Source: Planctomicrobium sp051465645
GTDB taxonomy: Bacteria; Planctomycetota; Planctomycetia; Planctomycetales; Planctomycetaceae
Assembly (NCBI RefSeq): GCF_051465645.1
Contig: NZ_CP195790.1
Span: forward strand, 1,116,001-1,180,000
Direction: 5' to 3'
Length of the DNA stretch: 64,000 bases
A model generated the notes under the pieces. It had not been told where the DNA came from and ran no database searches. It saw nothing but the letters and a program-made list of their open reading frames with translations. A program made the translations under genes and the position numbers. The number at the start of each line of letters is the position of its first letter. Positions within the stretch are counted from its first letter, which is position 1. Of this stretch, positions 52,672-62,030 are shown piece by piece.

Positions 52672-55635
52672 TTAACGAGTCATTGAGACTGGCGAAGTGC
52701 GTACTGGCCGTTTTTGTACTGCGAATACTGGACGTCCGGGTGCCAGGAATTCTGAATTCCCAGGCTTGAACTGCACCTCGCCATTCGCAATTTGACCAAT
52801 CAATCTCCATTCGCTGGCCGTCGCACCGCTGGGGATGAATGCAACCAGCAGATCACAGTCAGCCATCGATTGTGTCTTGTCCACATGACAGGTCCACTTC
52901 GGACCAGCTTGAAGCCATCCCACCATGGACACTGACTGTGTCATGGAATCCAGAAAGTGAGCTCGTTGCCGATCGGCGTCTTTCCAAGCGTCCCCCAAGT
53001 CCTTCATGCGTCGAAAATGCGACAGGACCTGCTGTGAGTCGTTGACTGCCCGTTTCCCATCAGCATCGTCTGGATTCATCCACCGTGCCAGAGGGTTGAT
53101 TGCAGCTTCTTGCAGTAACTTGAGATGCGGTTCGAGCTGTTCCTTAAGAAACACATCACCATTTGCTGACAGTTCGAGACAACGTTTCAACAAGTCAAGT
53201 TTCAAATAGTCGTTCAATTCTTTGTCATCAAGAATTTTGGTGCAGAGCTCCAGACAGAACCCGTTCCAGCCTTCCGGTGGAAGCGAAGTAAGTTGCTGCT
53301 TCACGAATTTCGCCAGCAGTTGGCTGGGCGAGGGGGACGCTTCCTTAGAGACGAGTTCTTGCGGCTTAACAAGCTTCTGAGTGTCTTGGTCTTCTTCTCC
53401 ATAACCAACATAGAATTGAAAATTCAGCAGTCCTGTGTCGGAAACAGTAATAGCCTTCGGAACATAGAAGACACGATCATCCTTTGTCTTCAGGCACCAG
53501 GACTTCTCGATCAAAGCACTGGAAAAGATTCGTAACAACCGTGCCTGCAAGCCTGCCCCCGAGCCGTCAACATGGCCGGTAATGGAAATGACAGCTTCGA
53601 GCTGGTCTGCATAGCGTTTCACAAGAACGGAATCGGGAGCACCAGCATTCTCGGAGAGATATTTTCGACACTCGCTAATTCGCTTCGTCATCTCTGTCAG
53701 GTCGTTTGGCCACGTTTCTTTCCAATTGGTAATCTGACTTGACCAAAGCAATGCCGACTTCCAGTACCGGTCTTCTGCGGTCCGCTCCCGGTAAAGTTCG
53801 GCAGCCTGCTCTTGTTTGATTGCATCAGCAAATTCCAAAAGTGCCGATGAATACCGACTCACTGCGTTACCAGAATCGAGGTCATGTCCGGCGATAAAAG
53901 AGCGCGACGTCAAGTCTTGGAATCGCTGTTCATAAACCAGACGTTGCTTGCGAAGTTCATCCAATTCTTTTCGTCTGGCATCAAGCAGACGAATTTGACT
54001 CGAAAACTCTGGACGCATTTCAGGCGTCTGCTGTTGTAGCTCACCAATAACGGAGGCGACCTTGATCAATGATTCTCCAACCTGAGCATCCCCTGGCCCG
54101 CTTCCCATAGAGTCGTCGATTTTCTGCAGGAGATTTCCAGCTTGCAGAATTGACTCCCCAAGAACAGCTTCCCGAGCGGCCATCAACTCGTTGTGTGTCT
54201 TCTCACGCTTCCTCTGAAGATCGCTGATCGCAACCTTGTCACCTGGAGTCGTTGCTAACTTCTTGGCTTGCTCAATCGCAACCATGGCCTCGCGAAATGA
54301 CTCAGCATCCTGAGCCGTTGCGAGGAGGGTCGTTAACTGACCTTTTCGATCAGCCTCCTTTTTCAAATCTTCGTTGACACGAGACTGCAATTCAGTCAGC
54401 CGATCCCAATGTGTGATATCAGTGCGCGTTGCGAGAAGTTTCTGAGCCTCCTCCCATTGCTGATGATCGAGGAGATCCTCAACCTGCTGGGCAAGTCGAT
54501 CAACTTCATTTGCATTGACCTGATTTCGGACGAGAAATCCAATTCCCACTGCGATTGCAACGACCACTGCGAGCGCCGTTCCCATCTGGAGCCGATGAAC
54601 ACGTGATTGGCTTAACTGGATGGATTCACGCCGGTTCTTGTAACGAATCGCCAGAAGCTCAGGGAGATCGCGGTCAAGACGTTGTATCTCGTGAACTATC
54701 TGATCCAGATCTTCCAGGCTGGATGTCTGGTCCAGCTCCGCTTCCATCTTCGCGATCAGATGTTGATACTGCTTCTCCGCAGCCTCTCGAGTTTCTTCAT
54801 CATGAACCCAACCGAGGACCGGTGCCACCTGCTCCAGCAGCGGACTTTGAAATCCTGATCCCGCTTGACGCAGCATTTCCTTCCAGCGAGTAGATAGACC
54901 TTTCGCACGGGGAAAGTCTAATTCCCCAAAGGCGTTATCCAGTTCAACGGCAAGCTCTTCCAATTGTTTTTGAGCGGATTTGCGTGTCAGTTCGCCAGCG
55001 TTGGCCTTGACCATCTTTATCAAAGACGCAGGAGGTGTCTCAAGCCAGTCAGTACCGGCGATCTCTTCCTGGAGCTGTTTCAACAACCCCAGGTCTCCAG
55101 ATCGTTGCGCCATTCTGGCGCCGTCAGCGATTTCCTGAAAGCGGGCCTTCTCGAACTCCCGAACATCCTCCTCCCAGGACGGTGTTTCAGGATCGGCCAG
55201 CTGGAGTTCACGAAGCGTCGACAACCTCATATTGAGTGGAGCACGGTGTAATGCCAACAACCGATGCCGAGACATGAGATTCAGCAACGGCAGCTCAATT
55301 AGCTGCGCTTCCTTGAGCTGCTCAATCACCCTCAGTTGCAGGGGCTCGCTTCTCGGGAGGTCGTAGATCGCAACAACGTCGGCCCATTCTTCCTGTTCAG
55401 GGAAGTTAAGAATACTGACCAGCTCTTCGATATCCGGCGGACCCTCAGCCAGCTGAATTGCTTCTGACCGTAGACCATTATCGAGATAAGACCCAATCTT
55501 GCGCACCCGTTGATTCACTTCTCGGCAAGCAAGCGAGTACTCCCGAGCAGCGTTCTGCAATTCTTCCGTCAGTTCACAGCTTTCGGATTGGAGCGCATAC
55601 CGGATTTCATCGACGATTTGCTGATAATCTGCCAT
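52672..55635 (-). CDS. Large helical membrane protein of the stator operon
   Basis: The 987-residue protein has about 345 mainly helical residues before a single membrane helix (TALAVVVAIAVGIGFLVRN, about 352-370), then about 300 residues of helical/coiled-coil sequence rich in Glu, Gln and Leu, and a mixed alpha/beta C-terminal region (FYVPKAITVSDTGLLNFQFY, CDLLVAFIPSGATASEWRLIG). The arrangement, with helical domains on both sides of the membrane, fits a scaffold that joins cytoplasmic and periplasmic parts. I do not recognise a named family. It lies between the GAP1-like gene (14-base gap) and the first GYF gene. Confidence 0.7.
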   Translation of the reverse strand: MADYQQIVDEIRYALQSESCELTEELQNAAREYSLACREVNQRVRKIGSYLDNGLRSEAIQLAEGPPDIEELVSILNFPEQEEWADVVAIYDLPRSEPLQLRVIEQLKEAQLIELPLLNLMSRHRLLALHRAPLNMRLSTLRELQLADPETPSWEEDVREFEKARFQEIADGARMAQRSGDLGLLKQLQEEIAGTDWLETPPASLIKMVKANAGELTRKSAQKQLEELAVELDNAFGELDFPRAKGLSTRWKEMLRQAGSGFQSPLLEQVAPVLGWVHDEETREAAEKQYQHLIAKMEAELDQTSSLEDLDQIVHEIQRLDRDLPELLAIRYKNRRESIQLSQSRVHRLQMGTALAVVVAIAVGIGFLVRNQVNANEVDRLAQQVEDLLDHQQWEEAQKLLATRTDITHWDRLTELQSRVNEDLKKEADRKGQLTTLLATAQDAESFREAMVAIEQAKKLATTPGDKVAISDLQRKREKTHNELMAAREAVLGESILQAGNLLQKIDDSMGSGPGDAQVGESLIKVASVIGELQQQTPEMRPEFSSQIRLLDARRKELDELRKQRLVYEQRFQDLTSRSFIAGHDLDSGNAVSRYSSALLEFADAIKQEQAAELYRERTAEDRYWKSALLWSSQITNWKETWPNDLTEMTKRISECRKYLSENAGAPDSVLVKRYADQLEAVISITGHVDGSGAGLQARLLRIFSSALIEKSWCLKTKDDRVFYVPKAITVSDTGLLNFQFYVGYGEEDQDTQKLVKPQELVSKEASPSPSQLLAKFVKQQLTSLPPEGWNGFCLELCTKILDDKELNDYLKLDLLKRCLELSANGDVFLKEQLEPHLKLLQEAAINPLARWMNPDDADGKRAVNDSQQVLSHFRRMKDLGDAWKDADRQRAHFLDSMTQSVSMVGWLQAGPKWTCHVDKTQSMADCDLLVAFIPSGATASEWRLIGQIANGEVQFKPGNSEFLAPGRPVFAVQKRPVRTSPVSMTR

Positions 55636-55649
55636 TGGAGAAATCCCCT

Positions 55650-58247
55650 CTACTCTTCCGTTTCCTGATTTGTGCCTGACACTTCACCACGATACACGAT
55701 AATGGGAATGTACTTAGTATCATCTCCGTTCTTACACTCTTGCGAGATTAGAAGTTCCCGCACCTCACACAGCTTCAAGTTATCAGTAAGACACTGAGCT
55801 GCGGTGGCAAACTCAAGAAGCTCTTTGATACGCAGGATTTGGTCATCTGCATACTTTCTTCGCGCTTCATCTTCCTTGTTACCTCCTCCAGATGGGCCCT
55901 GCCCGTTAACTTTATATTCTTGAACTTCCTTCATCTTCTCTTGCAGGTGCTTGCTGAATTTAACATCTGTCACAAGGTGTGACTCCGATATCCATGAAAC
56001 ATCAATGCTCGGAATTCCGACCAGATTAGTCGCAGGTTGTATTTTATCTTTAATGTGTTGTCTTAGTGTTTTCGACAACTCTTCGTGATAGACAACCACA
56101 TGAACTTCAGAGTCTGTGGAAGAAGCAGAGGCTTGGGCGGCCTTCTGGACTTTAACTTCCAACTTTACGGGGAGCTTCGCGAGATTCTTGAGTACAGCTG
56201 GAAGAGCCACCTCCAGAGAGTCCCGATCTACAATCTCAAAATAGTCCACATACAATGACACCGATAGATTTTCATCATTAAATCGTACTTCCGGAGGAGT
56301 TTTGTCCTTCGCAACATTCACACGATTCCCTGAATAAACTATCGAATCCAATCGAAGCTTCCATGTCATTATCGAATGAGCGATTGGGAGATGGAACTTG
56401 TTAGTGTACGTTTTGCTATTTAACGCTTTCTCCGGCGGTTCCAATGCGTTGTGCAGAAGAACAAATAGAGGGATATCATCTGGCTTTTGGGAGACCTCGA
56501 AAACAATTCTGTTGAAATCCATTGGCATGAGTGTGCTGCTAAATTCAACTTGCAGGAAGGACTCCTGTTTGTCTGGCTTTGATTTCACTGACGCCAGAAT
56601 CGAATTCACGAATTTACCCTCAACCGTGTCATATCTCTGCACACTATTGTTCTTCGACCGAAAGCGTTTTCCGTTGTCAATTGGACACCATGCGAGAACT
56701 TCAGCAGATGCTGATTTCATCTCTCTAGGCAATTGAATCAGATAGGGTTCACTCGCCTTAATTTTCTCTGGTTGTGACATCCAATGAAGCTCTGTTTCAC
56801 GAGGAGGTGCTTTCTGATTGTGATCTTGGCGGCCAGGTCCGTTGTTTTCAGGGCTAGGCATCACTGCCCTGGCATTCCCATTTGCAGCCATTTCCATTGG
56901 GGACACTACGGAATTTTTCTCGTCAGCAGACTTCTGCTTCATGTCTACTTGCTCGGCAGCTTCATCGGATTTTTCCGCCGGGTCGGACTTCTGGTCGCCC
57001 GATTGAGTAGACTCGACAAGCATCGATGGCCCCGCTTGCGATTCGTTCCCTGATGATTGATTGGACGATGCCATAGATTTTGCACCTGACGACTGCGGTG
57101 CTTCTTTCTCCGCTTTTGTGGAAGAATTTGTATTCGCCGCAAGAGATGGAGGGTTCTCGCAGCTTAGCGGCCGCCATCCGGTTCTCATCGCTACCGCCCC
57201 ACCTCCGGAAATCAGCGCCAGCAACGTTAGCGCGATCACCCACTTGAACCATGAACTAGATGTCCCGCCATGAGCTTGCTCAGCGTGGCCAACCGGATAT
57301 TCACTCACTCGCTTTCGGAGAATCGGAACTGATCGGCCATCAGACACTCGAATGGGTGGGACATTTCCTGCCGCTGGCGGAGCATCTTGATGCGTGCTTT
57401 TTACTTCTGGTGTCGTCGCAACAACTGGCTCTTGTACTGCCTCAACCGGAGCCCTTCCTGTCCTCGCTGCCTCCACCAGTGTCCCACCGGTCGCCCTCCC
57501 CAGTGGTTCTGTCAGGTCGATCCGCAATGATTGCACGTATCTCCTGGATTCCTTCGCTTCCGGGGAGTCGGCGAGGACGCATCGCCAGTTGCAGGTCACA
57601 CCGTTCGGGATCTTTGTAAAGTAGGTGCTGAAGGTGACATCCCAACGCTGGTTGGCGGGCAGAAGCACCAAAGCTTCTTCAATCAGGGACAGTACATCCA
57701 TCCCGGGAGAGAAGATGATGTAGACCGGCTGTTCTGGGCGATTGAGAAATGATTCCGCCAGCACTCCTGCCCAGCCTGCATCTCCCGTCAGCTCACCCCA
57801 GCCAGCACAGATTTTTAGTTGCGAATTCCCCTTTGGGAGGGAACGCTCCCCTGAAACAATGTGGGGTTCTCCTTCCCAGCTCGTTCGCATCACATCTGGG
57901 TGTGACAGGAGCCATGCAGGTCCGACTGATGGACGATCGTTCGAGTCAACAACAAGATGGTGGGCAATCTTGTTGGTTCGCTGAGAGTAATCGAGTCCGT
58001 AGTCGGCAACTCGGGACAAGACATCACAACGACGTCCTCCTAAGGACATCTTGAGATGTGAATAGACAACAGGATTTAGCTTCGCCTGAGGATCACCGGG
58101 CGGAAAAACGGGGCGATATCCACTGAGCGACTCCAGCGCAGTCGCAATCGGTGCCGGCATCCCCGACGTGCTGAGGACAGTACAAAAACCACGGCTTCCC
58201 GGCTTCAGTCCCTTGGGGGCAGATGTGTATAGAAGTTCTTGAATCAT
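55650..58247 (-). CDS. GAP1-like GTPase-associated membrane protein
   Basis: The 865-residue protein starts MIQELLYTSAPKGLKPGSRG, followed by CTVLSTSGMPAPIATALESLSGYR, a sequence I associate with the N-terminal domain of GTPase-associated protein 1 (GAP1), known from predicted conflict systems (recalled, not searched). That domain runs to about residue 250. A Pro/Thr linker and a membrane helix (VIALTLLALISGGGAVAM, about 335-355) follow, then a Ser/Lys/Glu-rich spacer of about 130 residues and a C-terminal region of about 370 residues with no clear family. Its ATG overlaps the stop of the GTPase gene by 4 bases, a strong sign that the two proteins work together. Confidence 0.75.
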   Translation of the reverse strand: MIQELLYTSAPKGLKPGSRGFCTVLSTSGMPAPIATALESLSGYRPVFPPGDPQAKLNPVVYSHLKMSLGGRRCDVLSRVADYGLDYSQRTNKIAHHLVVDSNDRPSVGPAWLLSHPDVMRTSWEGEPHIVSGERSLPKGNSQLKICAGWGELTGDAGWAGVLAESFLNRPEQPVYIIFSPGMDVLSLIEEALVLLPANQRWDVTFSTYFTKIPNGVTCNWRCVLADSPEAKESRRYVQSLRIDLTEPLGRATGGTLVEAARTGRAPVEAVQEPVVATTPEVKSTHQDAPPAAGNVPPIRVSDGRSVPILRKRVSEYPVGHAEQAHGGTSSSWFKWVIALTLLALISGGGAVAMRTGWRPLSCENPPSLAANTNSSTKAEKEAPQSSGAKSMASSNQSSGNESQAGPSMLVESTQSGDQKSDPAEKSDEAAEQVDMKQKSADEKNSVVSPMEMAANGNARAVMPSPENNGPGRQDHNQKAPPRETELHWMSQPEKIKASEPYLIQLPREMKSASAEVLAWCPIDNGKRFRSKNNSVQRYDTVEGKFVNSILASVKSKPDKQESFLQVEFSSTLMPMDFNRIVFEVSQKPDDIPLFVLLHNALEPPEKALNSKTYTNKFHLPIAHSIMTWKLRLDSIVYSGNRVNVAKDKTPPEVRFNDENLSVSLYVDYFEIVDRDSLEVALPAVLKNLAKLPVKLEVKVQKAAQASASSTDSEVHVVVYHEELSKTLRQHIKDKIQPATNLVGIPSIDVSWISESHLVTDVKFSKHLQEKMKEVQEYKVNGQGPSGGGNKEDEARRKYADDQILRIKELLEFATAAQCLTDNLKLCEVRELLISQECKNGDDTKYIPIIVYRGEVSGTNQETEE

Positions 58248-59578
58248 TGCGCCGCTCCCGGTCGTTTCAATACTGGAATCAGGCCCGGATGACAGCGGGC
58301 GAGGGCATATAAGAACGGAACAGTAACCCAGAACGGGCTCGCTTCCGTCGGCCGCATAAAGAGTTGACCATCAGTGCGAGCCGTGTGAGTACACCACCCG
58401 ACCGCACTGGCCGGTAAAAATGTGACACTCGACGCGAAATTCTCTGCCGCAGCAACAACGTCAGGACAGATCTTCTGCATCAGGCGCTTTGAAAACGTGG
58501 CGTACCGCTCAATTCGCGGGAGGTCTAACCCGCAAATTCGTTCACCAGTTTTGGTTTGCCCCATCACTTTCCACGGTTCGCTATGGTTCTCTTCTCCAAC
58601 CAGATCTTCCAGTAGGTGTGACCACATGTCGTACTTGGTCAGAATCACGAACAACGGTCGGCGATGCTTTTCTGACTGCCGCAGCTTCGCATACCGCCGA
58701 ATTCGGGCAGCGGCCTCTTGAAGAATCGGCTCCTGACGAGTCAAGCGGGACTGAGCCTCTCGGTCTTGTAGTGAGGCCGCGCCCCCGCCACTTCCGATCG
58801 CGTTTCGAAACCTCACATCTTGCGTTGGATCAAAAACGAAGAACAAGGCTCGCGACAAGGCCATGTGCCGCGTCACTGGACTGCTGACAACATCCTTTCC
58901 CGGCTGGAACGATTCCCCAGCATTGTCGTACAGGCAAACCACTCGTCCGAGTCGATCCGCCTTGCTGCCGTTCGGATGCCCTTCTTGCGGCTGCATAGAA
59001 AACAGAAACGGCCGTGGATAGCTGACGACCTGCGAGCCATAGGAGACGTTATCGTACAATTCCCCTTGCTCTTCCGTCTTGCGGATCAAACTGGCAAGTG
59101 AACACATCTCATTCGCGCGTGGATTCAGAAACAGAGATTCTTCATAGTCGTTGAGTTGCTGATTCAGGAGGGGGTCGGCATCAGAGAATGAGGTGGCAAA
59201 AACCGAGGCCATGATTTGCCTCAGCTGCCATGTCATAGACGCCAGGAAGAATGACTTACCACTTGCCGGAGCTCCAAAAATCGACAGAAAGAGCGGTTCA
59301 AGATCGACCAATGGTCGTGGGATTCCGAGATGGCATATCGGGCAGGCTAAGGAATGGCAAGGAAATCCCCTTGCATCAATAGCCTCTCCATCGATCGTGT
59401 ATCGGGTTGGAAGAAAACGCTGTTGGTGGTCTGGCCCCAGCATTGGATCACCGAACAAGTCGGCATGCTCTGCGATCCACAGGATTTCCTCTGCCTGAAA
59501 CGATTCCCAGCAATGGGGGCACGTAATTCGTTTCAAACCGCGCGGTGTTTGAACGCCTGTCGACATAATTGTGGACAT
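58244..59578 (-). CDS. Zinc-ribbon P-loop GTPase (TRAFAC-like, double-GTPase type)
   Basis: The 444-residue protein has a metal-binding N-terminus: CPHC at 20-23 and CHSLACPIC at 74-82. The GTPase core follows: Walker A GAPASGKS at 102-109, DNAG at 218-221 in place of the G3 DxxG, a hydrophobic strand (ALFFVFDP), and TKYD at 314-317 as the G4 guanine-specificity motif. After it come conserved-looking SSVTFLPASAVGW and a C-terminal hydrophobic stretch. The wording FGAPASGKSFFLASMTWQLR is like the GTPases paired with GAP1 proteins in conflict systems (family recalled, not searched). It would switch the partner complex by GTP hydrolysis. Gene order couples it to the GAP1-like gene by overlap. 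Confidence 0.8.
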   Translation of the reverse strand: MSTIMSTGVQTPRGLKRITCPHCWESFQAEEILWIAEHADLFGDPMLGPDHQQRFLPTRYTIDGEAIDARGFPCHSLACPICHLGIPRPLVDLEPLFLSIFGAPASGKSFFLASMTWQLRQIMASVFATSFSDADPLLNQQLNDYEESLFLNPRANEMCSLASLIRKTEEQGELYDNVSYGSQVVSYPRPFLFSMQPQEGHPNGSKADRLGRVVCLYDNAGESFQPGKDVVSSPVTRHMALSRALFFVFDPTQDVRFRNAIGSGGGAASLQDREAQSRLTRQEPILQEAAARIRRYAKLRQSEKHRRPLFVILTKYDMWSHLLEDLVGEENHSEPWKVMGQTKTGERICGLDLPRIERYATFSKRLMQKICPDVVAAAENFASSVTFLPASAVGWCTHTARTDGQLFMRPTEASPFWVTVPFLYALARCHPGLIPVLKRPGAAQ

Positions 59579-59602
59579 ACCTGTTTACCTGGCACTAACA
59601 TT

Positions 59603-60157
59603 CTATTTCAGAATCAGTGTTTTGAATTTGTTTGGCGGATTGACGCTCGAAGGAGTGAGCTTTCCTGCGAGGAAACTCAATTCTTCGCGAACATCACTAG
59701 CGAGTTGTTGACCACCTGGGGTGCCGCTTTCCTGGACAAGATCCCAGGCTTCTCGAGCCTCAAGGAACGCAGCCGAATATTGCCCTGCGTTTCGCTTTGT
59801 TCTCGCTGAGTTGAGCAGGCGTTTTGCCTTCTTCAGGGTCGCGGCTTCTTCAGATGAACTCACAGTACTGACAGGAGACGGCGATGGGATCCGAGGTTGA
59901 CCTTCTGGACGCTTCTGAGAAGACGACGGGAGGCTAGCTGGAAGGGCTGGCTGCGAAGGATCTGGCGTGTCTTCGGACGGAAGCGGAGTTTCCGGACTGG
60001 GAAGTTCGACAGGCTCGGCTGATGAAGAAGACGCAGGACGTACTGGTGGCTCAACCGGAATCACGGTTTTCGGAGGGGGTGCTACTGGGCAACCGCAAAG
60101 AGTCCCCCCGACAAGAACGATCATGGCCAAATAGCATTTCAACACTCGCCCGCTCAA
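59603..60157 (-). CDS. Proline-rich lipoprotein, first gene of the stator operon
   Basis: Up to 184 residues. The start is uncertain: TTG at 60157 or an in-frame GTG four codons later. The leader (YLAMIVLVGGTLCGC) ends in a Cys-rich lipobox-like LCGC, so lipid attachment at Cys is likely. Then come about 70 residues rich in Pro, Ser and Glu, a flexible spacer, and one helix pair of TPR type (KKAKRLLNSARTKRNAGQYSAAFLEAREAWDLV) near the end. Pro-rich segments are the usual ligand of GYF domains, and the operon makes two tandem-GYF proteins, so contact with them is possible if sidedness allows. The sequence ends 24 bases before the GTPase start. Confidence 0.6.
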   Translation of the reverse strand: MSGRVLKCYLAMIVLVGGTLCGCPVAPPPKTVIPVEPPVRPASSSSAEPVELPSPETPLPSEDTPDPSQPALPASLPSSSQKRPEGQPRIPSPSPVSTVSSSEEAATLKKAKRLLNSARTKRNAGQYSAAFLEAREAWDLVQESGTPGGQQLASDVREELSFLAGKLTPSSVNPPNKFKTLILK

Positions 60158-60464
60158 AGTGATATCCCGCTGCGCTCCTGGATGATTTACTCAATCCAAG
60201 ATTGCGAATCTCCTAGTGCCCGATCTAAACCATGGAACGTGGCATTTTGTTCAGCTGCCTGTTTGCGTGCAAGTGGAATTACAGATAATTGACAGTTATT
60301 AGCAAAAAAGCCGCCAGACTCCACTTCGCATACGACTCGATCGCACACGATCCGTTTGTCAGGATTGGCGAGTCGAGTTGTTCGAATGCGCAAAATTGCT
60401 ATGCTTCTTTATCTTATTCATATACTAAGTTTGACACGCAATTATATGGAAATGTTTGTGCTAC
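60158..60464. promoter_or_regulatory. Divergent promoter region of the stator operon and the TerB gene
   Basis: The 307 bases separate the first gene of the nine-gene operon from the divergent DUF4236-TerB gene, so both promoters should be here. It is AT-richer than its surroundings near 60400-60450 (TTATCTTATTCATATACTAAG). No clear operator palindrome was found. Confidence 0.45.
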
Positions 60465-62030
60465 ATGGGATTCTATTTCCGCAAGAGCTTTCGCGCTGGC
60501 CCTGTTCGGTTTAATTTTTCCAAATCCGGAATCGGAGTATCGACAGGAATTCCGGGACTGCGGATCGGCACTGGGCCTCGCGGGAATTATGTGCACGTTG
60601 GTCGTAATGGATTTTACTACCGATCTGCGTTGCCTTCAGTCTTTGCTGCGCAGAGAAGCCTAACGGCAGGATCGTTGCCCAATACTTCAGCAGGAAGCAG
60701 CCATTCGCCAGTCGTGGATTCGTCAGCCTCACTGATCCCGATTCCGTGGATGGTGGATAGTTCGTCACAAAAACTGATTGACGAGATCAACAAGAAGCGA
60801 AGTCGCACAAGCTTGGCCCCACTTGTCACTGTGCTTTCCATCGTGCTTGTCGGTGGCATGATCTGGATTTCCATGCCGATGCCGCTGGTCATTCTTCTGG
60901 GAATCATCTTACTCACTGGAGTGATCACTGCCCATTATCATGACGCAATCCACCAGTACGCCGTCGTCATGTACGACCTGGAGGAAGAGTATTCATGTGC
61001 GTTCCAAGACTTGTTTGCAGCAGTTGAAGAGATTGGAAGCAGCTCACGGATTTGGCAGGTTCATCATCAAGGATCTGGCATTAATCACGAATATCATGTT
61101 CGATCGACGACGTTATTGAATCGTTCAGTTTCAAGAGTTGTTGTAGGTGATCCTCCTTACCTGAAGACGAACGTCTCAATTCCTGGTATACGATTGCAAG
61201 GGGCTACTCTTTATTTTCTGCCGGATCTCTTGTTGCTATATCGCAGTGATGGCATTGGAGCGATTCAATACGAGGACCTGAAAGTTAAGTGTAGTCAGCT
61301 GCAATTTCTCGAAAGTGGCATTCTCCCTGCTGACGCAAAGGTCGTCGGTCAGACTTGGAGACACACCAGGAAGGATGGCGGTCCAGATCTCAGGTATAAA
61401 GACAACCCGCAAATTCCGATTTGCCTTTATGACGAGGTGCAACTCACTTCTTCAAATGGATTGCAGGAAGTACTGCAGGTCTCCCAAAGTGGAGCAGGCT
61501 CCAGATTGTCTGGAGCCGTCTCTGCAATGGTTGACGCTATTCGGTCAGCGTTAGCTGCCGAGGAGGACCGACTGAAACGCCTCAAATTAGAAGTCGAAGT
61601 CCCTGCTCTTCCAGCGCGTTCTCAGGCACAACCTCCGGTCGACGCTTCCGATGCATCATCATCTCGTCGTATCGATTCCCCAGAACTCTTGTTCGATTTC
61701 CTGTGCTGCGTCATGGCCGTCGATGGAAAGATCTCTGCAAATGAACGAGCCCAGATTCATCGTCTGATGTCTCAGGCGGACCGAGGGTGGTCTCGAAAAA
61801 GTGCGGACGAACGATATTTGTATTTCGCCGAACGAGTGCGATTAAGAGGTTTCACTAACGTGGTTGAGAATTCAACAACCCAACTCAGGAAGTCCGCCGC
61901 GAATGGTTCGAGACAAACGCTTCTCGCATTGCTGAGCTCAATTCAGCATGAAGATTTCAATGTTGATTCGAGAGGAGTCCAACTGCTCAATCAGCTGCAG
62001 GAGCAGTTGGGTGAATCGACGCGGCGATGA
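60465..62030 (+). CDS. DUF4236-TerB membrane protein
   Basis: The 521-residue protein starts MGFYFRKSFRAGPVRFNFSK and continues with SGIGVSTGIPGLRIGTGPRG and GRNGFYYR, which together make up the DUF4236 domain (about 1-55). Two membrane helices follow (about 118-155: PLVTVLSIVLVGGMIWISM, VILLGIILLTGVITA), then a middle region of about 250 residues with beta character. The C-terminal 120 residues (LLFDFLCCVMAVDGKISANE, RAQIHRLMSQ and on) fit the TerB fold, found in tellurite-resistance and phage-resistance contexts. It is transcribed away from the nine-gene operon and shares its promoter region, so it is probably part of the same system. Confidence 0.78.
   Translation: MGFYFRKSFRAGPVRFNFSKSGIGVSTGIPGLRIGTGPRGNYVHVGRNGFYYRSALPSVFAAQRSLTAGSLPNTSAGSSHSPVVDSSASLIPIPWMVDSSSQKLIDEINKKRSRTSLAPLVTVLSIVLVGGMIWISMPMPLVILLGIILLTGVITAHYHDAIHQYAVVMYDLEEEYSCAFQDLFAAVEEIGSSSRIWQVHHQGSGINHEYHVRSTTLLNRSVSRVVVGDPPYLKTNVSIPGIRLQGATLYFLPDLLLLYRSDGIGAIQYEDLKVKCSQLQFLESGILPADAKVVGQTWRHTRKDGGPDLRYKDNPQIPICLYDEVQLTSSNGLQEVLQVSQSGAGSRLSGAVSAMVDAIRSALAAEEDRLKRLKLEVEVPALPARSQAQPPVDASDASSSRRIDSPELLFDFLCCVMAVDGKISANERAQIHRLMSQADRGWSRKSADERYLYFAERVRLRGFTNVVENSTTQLRKSAANGSRQTLLALLSSIQHEDFNVDSRGVQLLNQLQEQLGESTRR

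Noticed and set aside
47932..60157. Assignment of the operon as a known Zorya system
   Set aside because: No OmpA-like domain in the TolR-like proteins, no ZorC/ZorD/ZorE-like genes, and no long cytoplasmic tail on the channel subunit.
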